Positions 32,808-43,894 of a DNA stretch of 64,000 nt are shown piece after piece. The DNA lies in assembly GCF_015040615.1 (NCBI RefSeq), contig NZ_CP060402.1, positions 186,001 through 250,000 of the forward strand. The letters are read 5' to 3'. Numbering within the stretch: position 1 is the first letter of the stretch; each line of letters begins with the position of its first letter. The notes under the pieces were generated by a model. The model was not told the DNA's origin and searched no databases. It worked only from the letters and a program-made list of their open reading frames with translations. The stretch comes from Microbacterium sp. YJN-G (GTDB taxonomy: Bacteria > Actinomycetota > Actinomycetes > Actinomycetales > Microbacteriaceae). Made by a program: the position numbers and the translations under genes.

Positions 32808-35800
32808 ATGCGACGAACCCCTCTCCGAATGGCGGCGGCCGCAACCCTGGCCGTGCTGTTCGGTACAACCGCGACGACAGCCTTCGGCATCGAGGGGGTG
32901 ACACAGCCCACCCCGGTGGAGGGGACCCCCGGCCACTACATCGTCGTGATGAAGGCCGACCCGCTCGCCACCTACGACGGCGGCACCAAGGGTCTCAAGG
33001 CCACCCGGCCCGACAAGGGCGAGCGGCTCGACGCGCACTCCGCGAACTCGCAGAAGTACGTCGCGCACCTGAAGAACGAGCAGCGCAAGCTCGCCGCACA
33101 GCAGGGCGTCACCCCGGATGCCGCCTACCAGGTCACCGTGAACGGCTTCTCGGCCGACCTCACCGGCGAGCAGGTCGACCGGCTGCGCGCGTCGAAGGAC
33201 GTGCTGGGCGTGTTCCCCGACAGCATCCGGCACCCGCAGGCGCAGACCTCCACCGACTTCCTCGGGCTCGGCGATGACGACGAGGGACTGGGCGGCGTGT
33301 GGGAGCAGACCGGCGGCGTCGGCACCGCGGGTGAAGGCGTCGTCGTCGGCATCGTCGACACCGGCATCGCCCCCGAGCACCCGTCGTTCGCCGGCGACAA
33401 GCTCAAGAAGAAGAGCAACAGGAAGTCCGACGGGCAGCCCTACACCGACGGCTCGTACGTGTACTTCGACAAGGCCGACGGCGGGCTCTTCAAGAGCCCG
33501 ATCGTGACGGGTCAGGAGTGGAGCAAGCACGACTACTCCACCAAGCTCGTCGGCGCCCAGTACTTCTCGTCCGGCGCGACCGCCGCGGGCTTCGACTTCC
33601 AGTACGACTACCTCTCGCCGCGCGACGGCGCCGGGCACGGCTCGCACACCGCCAGCACCGCGGCCGGCAACTTCGGCGTCGAGGCCTCGATCCAGGATGT
33701 CGACTTCGGCACCGTCTCGGGCGTCGCTCCGGCCGCCCGCATCTCGTCGTACAAGGCCTGCTATGAGGGCCCCGACCCGGCCGACAACCAGGACGACATC
33801 TGCGCGCTCAGCGACCTCGTCGGAGCGATCGACGCGGCCGTCGCCGACGGCGTCGACGTCATCAACTACTCGATCGGCGGTGGAGCCGCCACGAGCATCC
33901 TCGAGCCCGACGACATCGCGTTCTTCAACGCGGCGGCAGCCGGCGTGTTCGTCTCGGTGAGTGCAGGCAACGCCGGTCCGTCGGCCTCCACTGCCGACCA
34001 CGCCTCGCCGTGGTACACGACGGTGGCGGCATCCACCATCCCCACCTGGGAGGGCACCGTGCGCTTCCCGGGCTTCGAAGAGGCCGGCGCCTCGGTGAGC
34101 GTGCCGTTCGGCGAGGAGGTCACCGGTCCCTCGATCTACGCCGGTGACGCCGCGGCCGGCGCGAACGCCAACCTGTGCCTGCCCGGAACCCTGGATGCCG
34201 CGAAGGTGACCGGCCACATCGTGGTCTGCGACCGCGGCACCAACGCCCGCGCTGAGAAGTCCGAGGTGGTCAAGGCCGCCGGCGGCATCGGCATGATCCT
34301 CGTGAACGTGCCAGGCGGCGCCGACTCGCTCGACAACGACTTCCACGCCGTGCCGACCGTGCACCTCGCCGCCGCGAACCGCGCAGCCGTGCTGGCCTAC
34401 GTGCAGAGCGGCACCGACTTGCCCGTCACGCTCATCGGCGAGAACATCACCGGCGAGGTCACGCCGGTGCCGCAGATCGCCGGCTTCTCGAGCCGCGGAC
34501 CCATGAATGCCGCCGGCTCCGACATCATCAAGCCCGACGTGGCAGCGCCCGGCGTGGCGATCCTCGCCGCGACCGACAACGCCCGCAAGGAGTCACCGAC
34601 CTTCGGCATCCTCTCGGGCACCTCGATGGCCGCGCCCCACGTGACCGGACTCGCCGCGCTGTACCTCGGCGAGCGTCCGACCGCGTCGCCCGCCGAGATC
34701 AAGTCGGCGCTGATGACGACCGCGTACGACACGGTCAACGCCGACGGCTCGACGAACACCGACGTGTTCGCGCAGGGCGCCGGCCAGGTCGACCCGACGC
34801 GCTACTTCGAGCCGGGGCTGCTGTACCTCAACGGCATCCTCGACTGGGCCGCGTACATCGAGGGCGTGCTGCCCGGCACGTTCAACGGCATCGAGGCGAT
34901 CGACGGCAGCGACCTGAACGTCGCGTCGATCTCGATCGGCAGCCTCGCCAGCCGGCAGTCGGTGACCCGCACGGTCACCGCGACCGCCGCGGGCAGCTAC
35001 ACCGCCGAGGCGACGATCCCCGGGGTCGACGTGGTGGTCGAGCCGGCGACGCTGAGCTTCTCGGAGGCCGGCGAGTCGAAGACCTTCACGGTCACCTTCG
35101 AGAACGCCACCGCCCCCGTCGAGCAGTGGGCGACCGGCTCCCTGACCTGGAAGGGCGCGGACGGCGACGTGCGCTCGCCGCTGGCGGTCTTCCCGGTGAC
35201 GGCGGATGCTCCCGCCGAGGTCGCCGCGACCGGCGCCGAGGGCTCGGAGACGGTCGAGATCATCCCCGGCCTCACCGGCGAGCTGCCGCTGAACGTGCAC
35301 GGGCTGGCGCCGATGACCCTGCTCGTCGACGAGGACAACCCCGTCGAGGGGCACTCGGGCGACCAGAACTCCGGCGACGCCGACAAGGACGTGGTGTGGA
35401 TCGTCGACGTGCCCGCGGGCACGGCGCTGAGCCGCTTCGACCTCGACTCGTCGGATGACGCGGGCAGCGACCTCGACCTGACGGTGTACCGCGTGGTCTC
35501 GCCCACCGATCTGCGCTACTACCAGCGCTGGCAGTCGGCATCCGCCTCGGCCGACGAGCAGGTGACCGTCACCGCGCCCACCGCGGGCACCTATCTGGTG
35601 GTGGCGAACATCTACTCGGCGCCGAACCCGATGACGTGGGACATGACCTACGCCAACGTGGCGGCCGGAGCGGGTGAGGGCGGGTTCACCGCCGACCCGA
35701 ACCCGCTGAGCGTCACCCGCGGTGAGGCCGTCTCGTACGATCTGTCGTGGACGGGCCTGGCGGCCGGGTCGAAGTACCTGGGCGTCGTGCAGTACGGCGA

Positions 35801-35840
35801 CTCCGAGGTGCGCACGATCGTCACGGTCGACGCGCGCTGA
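32808..35840 (+). CDS. Secreted subtilisin-family serine protease with PA domain
   Basis: A 1,010-residue exported S8 protease: signal peptide (residues 1-27), I9-type propeptide starting HYIVVMKADPLATY (~residues 42-145), catalytic Asp184 (GIVDTGIAPEHPSF), His277 (GAGHGSHTAS) and Ser606 (SGTSMAAPHVTG). A protease-associated domain is inserted at residues ~450-540 (CLPGTLDAAKVTGHIVVCDRG). After the catalytic domain come Ig-like/Fn3-like beta domains (SVTRTVTATAAGSYTAEA...) and a C-terminal PPC-like beta domain; no cell-wall anchor is seen, so it is probably released. Likely a scavenging protease. The site GGGAGA precedes the ATG. Confidence 0.93.
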   Translation: MRRTPLRMAAAATLAVLFGTTATTAFGIEGVTQPTPVEGTPGHYIVVMKADPLATYDGGTKGLKATRPDKGERLDAHSANSQKYVAHLKNEQRKLAAQQGVTPDAAYQVTVNGFSADLTGEQVDRLRASKDVLGVFPDSIRHPQAQTSTDFLGLGDDDEGLGGVWEQTGGVGTAGEGVVVGIVDTGIAPEHPSFAGDKLKKKSNRKSDGQPYTDGSYVYFDKADGGLFKSPIVTGQEWSKHDYSTKLVGAQYFSSGATAAGFDFQYDYLSPRDGAGHGSHTASTAAGNFGVEASIQDVDFGTVSGVAPAARISSYKACYEGPDPADNQDDICALSDLVGAIDAAVADGVDVINYSIGGGAATSILEPDDIAFFNAAAAGVFVSVSAGNAGPSASTADHASPWYTTVAASTIPTWEGTVRFPGFEEAGASVSVPFGEEVTGPSIYAGDAAAGANANLCLPGTLDAAKVTGHIVVCDRGTNARAEKSEVVKAAGGIGMILVNVPGGADSLDNDFHAVPTVHLAAANRAAVLAYVQSGTDLPVTLIGENITGEVTPVPQIAGFSSRGPMNAAGSDIIKPDVAAPGVAILAATDNARKESPTFGILSGTSMAAPHVTGLAALYLGERPTASPAEIKSALMTTAYDTVNADGSTNTDVFAQGAGQVDPTRYFEPGLLYLNGILDWAAYIEGVLPGTFNGIEAIDGSDLNVASISIGSLASRQSVTRTVTATAAGSYTAEATIPGVDVVVEPATLSFSEAGESKTFTVTFENATAPVEQWATGSLTWKGADGDVRSPLAVFPVTADAPAEVAATGAEGSETVEIIPGLTGELPLNVHGLAPMTLLVDEDNPVEGHSGDQNSGDADKDVVWIVDVPAGTALSRFDLDSSDDAGSDLDLTVYRVVSPTDLRYYQRWQSASASADEQVTVTAPTAGTYLVVANIYSAPNPMTWDMTYANVAAGAGEGGFTADPNPLSVTRGEAVSYDLSWTGLAAGSKYLGVVQYGDSEVRTIVTVDAR

Positions 35841-35846
35841 GGACGC

Positions 35847-35882
35847 GACGGGGCCGGTCCTTCGGGATCGGCCCCGTTCCCG
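35847..35882 (+). terminator. Terminator hairpin after the protease gene
   Basis: GGGGCCGGTCC and GGGATCGGCCCC pair around a TTC loop starting about 10 nt after the stop codon, then GTTCCCGTT follows. It is separate from the larger inverted repeat at 35905-35967. Confidence 0.7.
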
Positions 35883-35904
35883 TTCAACGCGGCGAACCGC
35901 TTCT

Positions 35905-35967
35905 CGCTCCCGTATGAGTTTGTGCCGCTCGGACGTTGTCCGGGCGGCACAAACTCATACCGGAGCG
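35905..35967. repeat. 63-bp inverted repeat with 24-nt arms
   Basis: Arms at 35905-35928 and 35944-35967 match at 23 of 24 positions; each contains GTATGAGTTTGTGCCGC or its complement. The central 15 nt also pairs (CGGAC/GTCCG), giving one uninterrupted hairpin. It lies between convergent genes and has AT-richer arms than the surroundings. Confidence 0.88.
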
Positions 35968-35995
35968 AATGGTGGGCGGGTCAGCCTTGGGCGGG

Positions 35996-36292
35996 TCAGC
36001 CCTGGTTGGGGACGCGCACCTCGACGCCCTGGAGCGGATACCGCTCGAGGTGCTTGGCGATGAAGGGGCAGTAGGGGGCGATCGCGTCGCCGGTGCCCGC
36101 GGCATCCGCCAGCGCCGCATCGGCGAGCCGCTGGGCCATGCCACGGCCCTGGAAGGCGTGGTCGATCTCGGTGTGCATGAACCGGAACTCTCCCGGGAGC
36201 CGTTCGAACTCGGCGAACCCGGCGAGAACCCCGTCGGAATGGATCTCGTAGCGCGAGGCCTCGTCGTTGCGGGTGACGGTGATGTCGGGCAT
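35996..36292 (-). CDS. GNAT-like N-acetyltransferase, YjdJ type
   Basis: A 98-residue single-domain acetyltransferase of the short YjdJ/Acetyltransf_CG type. It has the acetyl-CoA loop in [15 protein letters not shown] (Q/RxxGxG/A, residues ~50-64) and the end region [16 protein letters not shown], where the Cys-Pro is conserved in the group. The ATG 36292 is chosen because AGGAGG stands 8 nt upstream. Substrate unknown. Divergent from recQ with 88 nt between the starts. Confidence 0.88.
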   Translation of the reverse strand: MPDITVTRNDEASRYEIHSDGVLAGFAEFERLPGEFRFMHTEIDHAFQGRGMAQRLADAALADAAGTGDAIAPYCPFIAKHLERYPLQGVEVRVPNQG

Positions 36293-36380
36293 TGCTCCTC
36301 CTTCGGTTCCGACCAACCTACGCGCTCGCGGCCTGTGGAGGGCGAGCGCCGACGTCGGCGGCGGTCGTTACGCTGGGAGG

Positions 36381-38465
<2,085 letters not shown>

Positions 38466-38502
38466 GGCTTCGCGCCGGCGTCGTGGTCCGGGCGCGCCCT
38501 GC

Positions 38503-38919
38503 TCAGGCTGCGGTGTACTCCTCGGTGTGCACATGCACCGTCGCCGCGCCGCTCATCAGCTTCGAGACCGGGCAGCGCGAGTGGGCGGCGGCGAGCACCT
38601 GCTCGGCATCCTCGGCGGAGAGCCCCTCGGCCGACAGATACGCGTGGGCGCGGAACTCGTACCCCGGCCCGGGCTCGGCCGGATGCAGCTCGACGGTGGC
38701 GCGCACCGAGGTGCGGCGCTCGCCGCGGACGATCGCCTGCGCCGTGGAGTTCAGGCACGTCACCCAGGCCAGCGCCAGCAGCTGCTCGGGATTCGAGGCG
38801 CTCGTGTCGAAGTCGGATGCCAGCGGTGACGACACCGGCACCGCCATCCCGCCGACGATGTTGCTGACTCCATGGCCGCCATCGGTATTGATCGCTTCGG
38901 TCCGGTACCTGGCACTCAT
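38503..38919 (-). CDS. OsmC/Ohr family peroxiredoxin-like protein
   Basis: A 138-residue protein of the OsmC family that reduces organic hydroperoxides through two cysteines: one in ALAWVTCLNSTAQAIV (~residue 54) and one in HSRCPVSKLM (~residue 119). The N-terminal SARYRTEAINTDGGHGVSN is typical of the Ohr branch. The start at 38919 has TATAGT 6 nt upstream on its strand, inside a promoter region shared back-to-back with the metNIQ operon. The repressor OhrR is not seen nearby. Confidence 0.9.
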   Translation of the reverse strand: MSARYRTEAINTDGGHGVSNIVGGMAVPVSSPLASDFDTSASNPEQLLALAWVTCLNSTAQAIVRGERRTSVRATVELHPAEPGPGYEFRAHAYLSAEGLSAEDAEQVLAAAHSRCPVSKLMSGAATVHVHTEEYTAA

Positions 38920-39028
38920 ACCGCAACTATAATTTGGATCACGTACAGAAAGGGCTGGGCGCCCCTGCTGGGCGTGCCCGGCTCCTGACCCGACAGCCGC
39001 AGCACTCCCACGAGAGACCGACCCCGCG

Positions 39029-39808
39029 ATGGCCACCGCCCCCTCCACGATCGTGGAGTTCCGCAGCATCACCAAGCGCTTCCGCCCCGGTGCAGACGAA
39101 CCCGCCGCGCTCGACGACATCACCCTCAGCATCCGTAAGGGCGAGATCTTCGGCATCGTCGGCGAGAGCGGCGCCGGCAAATCCACCCTTCTCGAACTGG
39201 TCAACGGGCTGACCGCCCCCACCGGCGGCACCGTCACGGTCGGCGGCACCGATGTCGCCTCCCTCGACGCGCAGGGGCTGCGCACCCTGCGTCACGGAAT
39301 CGGCACCGTCTTCCAGGGCGTGCACCTGCTCAGCAACAGCACCGTCCGCGAGAATGTGTTGCTTCCGCTGCGGCTGGCCCGTCGCGTCGGCGAGAAGATG
39401 AACCGCGCACAGCAGCGGGATGCCGTCGACGAGATGCTCGCCTTCGTCGGGCTGACCCACCGCGCCGGCCATTTCCCGGCGCAGCTCAGCGGCGGCGAAC
39501 GCCAGCGCGTCGGCCTGGCGAGGGCCCTCGTCACCCGCCCGCCGCTGCTGCTGTGCGACGAGCCCACCTCGTCGCTCGACGCCTCGACCACCGGCGACGT
39601 GCTGAGGGTGCTCTCCGACGCCCGCGAGAAGCTCGGCACGACCGTGATCGTCATCACCCACGACCTCGACGTCGTGAAGGTGCTCTGCGACCGGGCGGCG
39701 CTGCTCGAGAAGGGCCGGCTGCGCGAGGTGTTCCCGATCACCCGCGCCGCGGCCGAGCGCACGGTGCCCAGCTACTACGAGCAGGTCAAGAAGGAGCTGA
39801 TGTCGTGA
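39029..39808 (+). CDS. metN: Methionine ABC transporter ATP-binding protein
   Basis: A 259-residue ATPase for D/L-methionine uptake. It shows Walker A GESGAGKST (~residue 48), Q-loop IGTVFQGVHLLSNSTVRENVLLPL (typical of MetN), signature LSGGERQRVGLARAL, and Walker B LLLCDEPTSSLD. It is shorter than E. coli MetN and lacks the C-terminal ACT-like regulatory domain, so transport may not be feedback-inhibited by internal methionine. Its stop overlaps the permease start (GTGA). The 109-nt leader shows no recognisable SAM riboswitch. Confidence 0.9.
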   Translation: MATAPSTIVEFRSITKRFRPGADEPAALDDITLSIRKGEIFGIVGESGAGKSTLLELVNGLTAPTGGTVTVGGTDVASLDAQGLRTLRHGIGTVFQGVHLLSNSTVRENVLLPLRLARRVGEKMNRAQQRDAVDEMLAFVGLTHRAGHFPAQLSGGERQRVGLARALVTRPPLLLCDEPTSSLDASTTGDVLRVLSDAREKLGTTVIVITHDLDVVKVLCDRAALLEKGRLREVFPITRAAAERTVPSYYEQVKKELMS

Positions 39809-40476
39809 ACTGGCTCACCGACCTGCTCTCCCAGTACGGCGAGGACATGGCGCGCTCGCTCGTCGAGACCGGCTACATGATGCTCGTCTCGCTGCTCGCC
39901 GCCGTGCTCATCGGCCTGCCGCTGGGCATGACGGTGTACCTCACCGAACGCGGTGGCATCGCCGAGAACCGCGTCGTCAACACGATCGCCAACCTCTACA
40001 TCAACGTGGTCCGCTCCTTCCCGTTCCTGCTGCTGGTGGTGTTCCTCATCCCGTTCACGCGGATGGTGATGGGCACGAGCTTCGGCACGCAGGCGGCGAC
40101 GCTGCCGCTGTGCTTCGTCGCGGTCGCCATCTACGCCCGCCTCACCGAGCAGATCCTGCGCGAGATCCCGCCCGGCATCCCGCTGGTCGCCCGGGCGCTG
40201 GGGGCCACGGTTCCCGAGGCCGTGTTCCGGATGCTGCTGCCCGAGGCGCGCTCCGGACTCGTCTACGCGCTCACCTCGGCCTCGATCAGCCTGCTGTCGT
40301 ACTCGACCGTGCTCGGCGTGGTCGGCGGCGGCGGGATCGGCGACTTCGCCATGCGCTACGGCTACCAGGTCTACAACGACAGCCTGATGTACCTGACGAT
40401 CGTCATCATCATCGTCTGCGTGCTCGCCATCCAGGCCATCGGCCACCGCACCTCCGTCCGGCTCGATCACCGCTGA
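39805..40476 (+). CDS. metI: Methionine ABC transporter permease
   Basis: A 223-residue permease with five hydrophobic segments and the coupling-helix region IPLVARALGATVPEAVFRMLLPEARSGLVYAL. MetI-type sequence FLLLVVFLIPFTRMVMGTSFGTQAA is visible near residue 75. The GTG at 39805 overlaps the metN stop by 4 nt, so translation is coupled. The binding-protein gene follows 69 nt downstream. Confidence 0.93.
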   Translation: MNWLTDLLSQYGEDMARSLVETGYMMLVSLLAAVLIGLPLGMTVYLTERGGIAENRVVNTIANLYINVVRSFPFLLLVVFLIPFTRMVMGTSFGTQAATLPLCFVAVAIYARLTEQILREIPPGIPLVARALGATVPEAVFRMLLPEARSGLVYALTSASISLLSYSTVLGVVGGGGIGDFAMRYGYQVYNDSLMYLTIVIIIVCVLAIQAIGHRTSVRLDHR

Positions 40477-40545
40477 CCGCCGCTGACGCCATCGACCCGC
40501 CGCACAACGGCATCCGAACCCGAACACCACGAGGAGAACAGAACA

Positions 40546-41364
40546 ATGAAGAAGTCACGCTTCGTCCTGGCAGTCATCGCGCTGGGAACGGCGGTCGCCG
40601 TCAGCGGCTGCGCCGGCACCGCGCCGGCGGACGAGAAGACGGATGCCGCGGCCCCCGTCACGCTCAAGGTCGCGGCGGTCACCTCGCCGATGACCGACGT
40701 CGTCGAGGCGGCGGGCGAGGCGATCAAGGACGGCTACGAGGTCGAGCTGGTCGAGGTGGGCGACTACATCACCTCGAACACGATCCTCAACGCCGGTGAC
40801 GTGTACGCGAACTTCTCGCAGCACATCCCCTACATGGAGACCTTCAACGCCGGCAATGACGGCGACCTGGTCGGGGTGCAGCCCGTCTACAACTTCGTGA
40901 TCGCGTTCTACTCCAAGACGCTCGACGACATCGCCGACCTGCCCGAGGGCGCGACGGTCGCGATCCCCGACGACCCGTCCAACACCGGCCGCGCGCTCAA
41001 GCTGCTCGCCGCGCACGACGTGATCACCCTCGCCGAGGGCGTCGACCCGTACGAGGCGACCGTGAAGGACGTCGCCGAGAACCCGAAGAACGTCGAGTTC
41101 CTGCAGGTGCCGATCTCGTCGCTGAACGCCGCCTACGAAGAGGCCGACCTGGTCTTCCAGTGGCCCTCGCACATCATCGCCCTGGGACTCACCCCGCAGG
41201 AGGACGGACTGATCACCGAGCTCGACGACCGGTTCGCACTGAACATTGTCGTCAAGCAGAAGGATGCCGACTCCGCGGCGACCGAGGCGCTGAAGAAGGC
41301 GTTCACGAGCGACGCCGTCCGCGAGGTCATCGAGTCGAACGGCACCATCGAGACCGCCTGGTGA
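40546..41364 (+). CDS. metQ: Methionine-binding lipoprotein (MetQ/NlpA family)
   Basis: A 272-residue extracytoplasmic binding protein. A lipobox (AVSGC, Cys22) anchors it to the membrane, followed by a short Ala/Asp linker. Family features include NFSQHIPYMETFN, PVYNFVIAFYSK, VAIPDDPSNTGRALKLL and QWPSHIIALGLTPQEDGL. It is the last gene of the metNIQ operon; a hairpin at 41374-41404 ends it. An AGGAGAA site precedes the ATG. Confidence 0.93.
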   Translation: MKKSRFVLAVIALGTAVAVSGCAGTAPADEKTDAAAPVTLKVAAVTSPMTDVVEAAGEAIKDGYEVELVEVGDYITSNTILNAGDVYANFSQHIPYMETFNAGNDGDLVGVQPVYNFVIAFYSKTLDDIADLPEGATVAIPDDPSNTGRALKLLAAHDVITLAEGVDPYEATVKDVAENPKNVEFLQVPISSLNAAYEEADLVFQWPSHIIALGLTPQEDGLITELDDRFALNIVVKQKDADSAATEALKKAFTSDAVREVIESNGTIETAW

Positions 41365-41373
41365 CTCCGGCAC

Positions 41374-41404
41374 GCGATCGGGGCTGACGGTCGGCCCCGG
41401 TCGC
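41374..41404 (+). terminator. Terminator hairpin after metQ
   Basis: GCGATCGGGGC (41374-41384) and GCCCCGGTCGC (41394-41404) pair at 10 of 11 positions, ten bases after the metQ stop codon. Confidence 0.75.
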
Positions 41405-41412
41405 GTCCGGTC

Positions 41413-41530
41413 GCATGTCCCAGTTCTTGCGGGTGTGCAGGCCGCGTACCCGCAAGAACTGGGACATGCTTCCGGGGGATGTCCCATAACCTGCGGGTGT
41501 GCAGGCCGCGTACCCGCAAGAACTGGGACA
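41413..41530. repeat. Tandem pair of hairpin repeats
   Basis: First hairpin: 22-nt perfect arms at 41413-41434 and 41448-41469 with the loop GTGCAGGCCGCGT. Second: the loop and right arm are repeated exactly at 41492-41530, 64 nt further on, but its left arm (41479-41498) has several changes, so it folds less well. Both arms contain CCCAGTTCTTGCGGGT or its complement. It fills the gap after metQ. Confidence 0.88.
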
Positions 41531-41705
41531 CGGCGCGGCCGATCCGGCCGGCGTACGGCATCCGAGAGGGGATGCTGTGGAGTCGCGACAACCGCGACGG
41601 ACCAGGCCGCGCGACGCATTTGGTGATAGTCCACAGTCGAGTTCACCCGTCGTTGTCGTAGATCTACCATCGAGTCATCTCTGCTCGCCTCTGAGAGGAA
41701 CCGTC
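41531..41705. other. Remaining spacer before the acyl-CoA oxidase gene
   Basis: Together with the hairpins before it this makes a 341-nt gap. It holds a short AT-richer stretch (41618-41690) with a possible TACCAT -10 near 41668, and the GAGAGGAA ribosome site before 41706. I see no gene or RNA in it. Confidence 0.45.
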
Positions 41706-43757
41706 ATGGTCGACGCTGCCGTCCGCCCCGCCACCGCGCCCGCCGAAGCCGGCATCGATGTCGCACGCGTGAACGAGCTGCTGATGGGCAGCTGGGCGCA
41801 GACGCGCCGCGAGGCGCGCGAGATGATCAAGGACCCCGCGTTCTGGCGCGACGACAGCCTCGGCAAGGATGCGCACCGCGAGCGCGTGCTCACGCAGCTG
41901 CACCTGCTCGTCGAGAACGGCGCCGTGCACCGGGCGTTCCCGAAGCAGTTCGGCGGCGAGGAGGACAACGGCGCCAACATCGCCGGCTTCGAAGAGCTGG
42001 TCGCCGCCGACCCGAGCCTGCAGATCAAGTCGGGCGTGCAGTGGGGACTGTTCGGGGGTGCCGTGCTGCACCTCGGCACCGAGGAGCATCACAGCCGCTG
42101 GCTGCCGGGCATCATGGACCTCTCCATTCCCGGTGCGTTCGCGATGACCGAGATCGGGCACGGCTCCGATGTGGCAGCGGTCGGCACCACTGCGACCTAC
42201 GATCCCGAGACCGAGGAGTTCGTGATCCACACGCCGTTCCGCGCGGCGACCAAGGAGTACCTCGGCAACGCGGCCCTGCACGGGATCGCGGCGACCGTGT
42301 TCGCGCAGCTGATCACGAACGGCGTCAACCACGGCGTGCACTGCTTCTATGTGCCGCTGCGCGACGAGAACGGCGACGACCTGCCCGGCATCGGCCGTGA
42401 GGACGACGGACTCAAGGGAGGGCTGAACGGCATCGACAACGGCCGGCTCAGCTTCGATCACGTGCGTGTGCCGCGCACCAACCTGCTCAACCGTTACGGC
42501 GACGTCGCCGCCGACGGCACCTACTCCAGTGCGATCGAGAGTCCGGGCCGTCGCTTCTTCACCATGCTCGGCACGCTCGTGCAGGGCCGGGTGTCGCTCG
42601 ACGGGGCTGCGTCGTGGGCATCCGCCCTGGGCCTGCACATCGCCGTCACCTACGGCTCGCAGCGCCGCCAGTTCGACGGCGCGAACGGCGAGGAGACGGT
42701 GCTGCTCGACTACGGCAAGCACCAGCGCCGCCTGCTGCCGCGCCTGGCGACGACGTATGCGCAGATCTTCGCGCACGACGAGTTCCTGCAGAAGTTCGAC
42801 GGCGTCTTCTCGGGGCGCACCGACACCCCGCAGGATCGCGAAGACCTCGAGACGCTCGCCGCGGCGCTCAAGCCGCTGTCGACCTGGCATGCGCTCGACA
42901 CCCTGCAGGAGGCCCGCGAGGCCTGCGGCGGCGCCGGGTTCATGTTCGAGAACCGTCTCGTCGGCCTGCGCGCCGACCTCGACATCTACGTCACCTTCGA
43001 GGGCGACAACAACGTGCTGCTGCAGCTGGTCGGCAAGCGGCTGCTCACCGACTACGCGAAGCAGTTCCAGGGCAAGGATGCCGCGGCTCTCGCCCGGTAC
43101 GCGGTCGAGCAGACCGCAGGCAAGGTGTTCCACGGTGCGGGCCTGCGCGCGCTCGGCCAGGCGGTCGCCGACCTCGGTTCGACCGCGCGATCGGTGGAGC
43201 TGGGCCTGCGCGAAGAGCAGCAGCACGAGCTGCTCACCGAGCGCGTGCAGCAGATGGTGGCCGACGTCGCCGGCCGTCTGCGCCCGGCGGGCAAGGACAA
43301 GACTCTCGCCGAGAAGCTGTTCAACGAGAACCAGGCCGAGCTGATCGAGGCCGCGCGTGCGCACGGCGAGCTGCTGCAGTGGGAGGCGTTCACCGACGCG
43401 GTGCACGCGGTCGAAGACGCCGACACCAAGCGCGTGCTGACCTGGCTGCGCGACCTGTTCGGGCTGACCCTGGTCGAGAAGCACCTCGCCTGGCACCTCA
43501 TCAACGGCCGCCTCTCCACACAGCGCGCCGCCGTCGTCTCGAGCTACATCGACCGGCTCTGCGCCCGGCTGCGCCCGCACGCCCTCGACCTGGTCGGCGC
43601 GTTCGGCTACGAGCCCGAGCACGTGCGCGCCCCCATCGCCAGCGGCATCGAGCAGCAGCGCCAGGACGAGGCCCGCGCGCACTACGCCGCGCTGAAGGCA
43701 TCCGGCCAGGCCCCGATCTCCGAGAAGGAACTCCGCAAGCTCCAGAAGCACGCCTGA
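41706..43757 (+). CDS. Acyl-CoA dehydrogenase/oxidase family protein
   Basis: A 683-residue acyl-CoA oxidase-type flavoprotein, longer than dehydrogenases by a second helical C-terminal domain. Features: substrate/FAD region FAMTEIGHGSDVAAVGTTATYD (~residue 147), the hallmark FEGDNNVLLQ with probable catalytic Glu432, and an ACOX C-terminal domain (residues ~470-680). It would oxidise acyl-CoA with electrons passed to oxygen or ETF; which one cannot be told. It has no visible peroxisomal-type or export signal. It is followed by palindromic DNA. Confidence 0.88.
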   Translation: MVDAAVRPATAPAEAGIDVARVNELLMGSWAQTRREAREMIKDPAFWRDDSLGKDAHRERVLTQLHLLVENGAVHRAFPKQFGGEEDNGANIAGFEELVAADPSLQIKSGVQWGLFGGAVLHLGTEEHHSRWLPGIMDLSIPGAFAMTEIGHGSDVAAVGTTATYDPETEEFVIHTPFRAATKEYLGNAALHGIAATVFAQLITNGVNHGVHCFYVPLRDENGDDLPGIGREDDGLKGGLNGIDNGRLSFDHVRVPRTNLLNRYGDVAADGTYSSAIESPGRRFFTMLGTLVQGRVSLDGAASWASALGLHIAVTYGSQRRQFDGANGEETVLLDYGKHQRRLLPRLATTYAQIFAHDEFLQKFDGVFSGRTDTPQDREDLETLAAALKPLSTWHALDTLQEAREACGGAGFMFENRLVGLRADLDIYVTFEGDNNVLLQLVGKRLLTDYAKQFQGKDAAALARYAVEQTAGKVFHGAGLRALGQAVADLGSTARSVELGLREEQQHELLTERVQQMVADVAGRLRPAGKDKTLAEKLFNENQAELIEAARAHGELLQWEAFTDAVHAVEDADTKRVLTWLRDLFGLTLVEKHLAWHLINGRLSTQRAAVVSSYIDRLCARLRPHALDLVGAFGYEPEHVRAPIASGIEQQRQDEARAHYAALKASGQAPISEKELRKLQKHA

Positions 43758-43765
43758 CCCACACC

Positions 43766-43850
43766 CGCCGAAACCCCTCGTCGTTGTCGAGACCCCTCGT
43801 GATTCGCGCGATTCACGAGGGGTTTCGGCACTGGTGAGGGGTTTCGGCGG
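43766..43850. repeat. Nested inverted repeats built on GAAACCCCTCG
   Basis: CCGAAACCCCTCG at 43768-43780 is complementary to CGAGGGGTTTCGG at 43816-43828, and to most of GAGGGGTTTCGG further right (to 43847). An inner pair, CCCCTCGTGA around 43793-43803 and TCACGAGGGG at 43813-43822, encloses CGCGCG. Alternative hairpins are possible. It lies just after the acyl-CoA oxidase gene. Confidence 0.8.
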
Positions 43851-43894
43851 AGGGGCGGGGCGGGGTGTCGGGGGCGGGCAGTAGCGTGAGAGTC

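Noticed and set aside
38920..39028. SAM riboswitch before metNIQ
   Set aside because: The leader is short and lacks the conserved pairs of SAM-I/IV aptamers that I can recognise; only a promoter with TATAAT-like sequence is visible.
41413..41530. CRISPR array
   Set aside because: Only two units, each itself a long hairpin, with no variable spacers of constant length and no cas genes.
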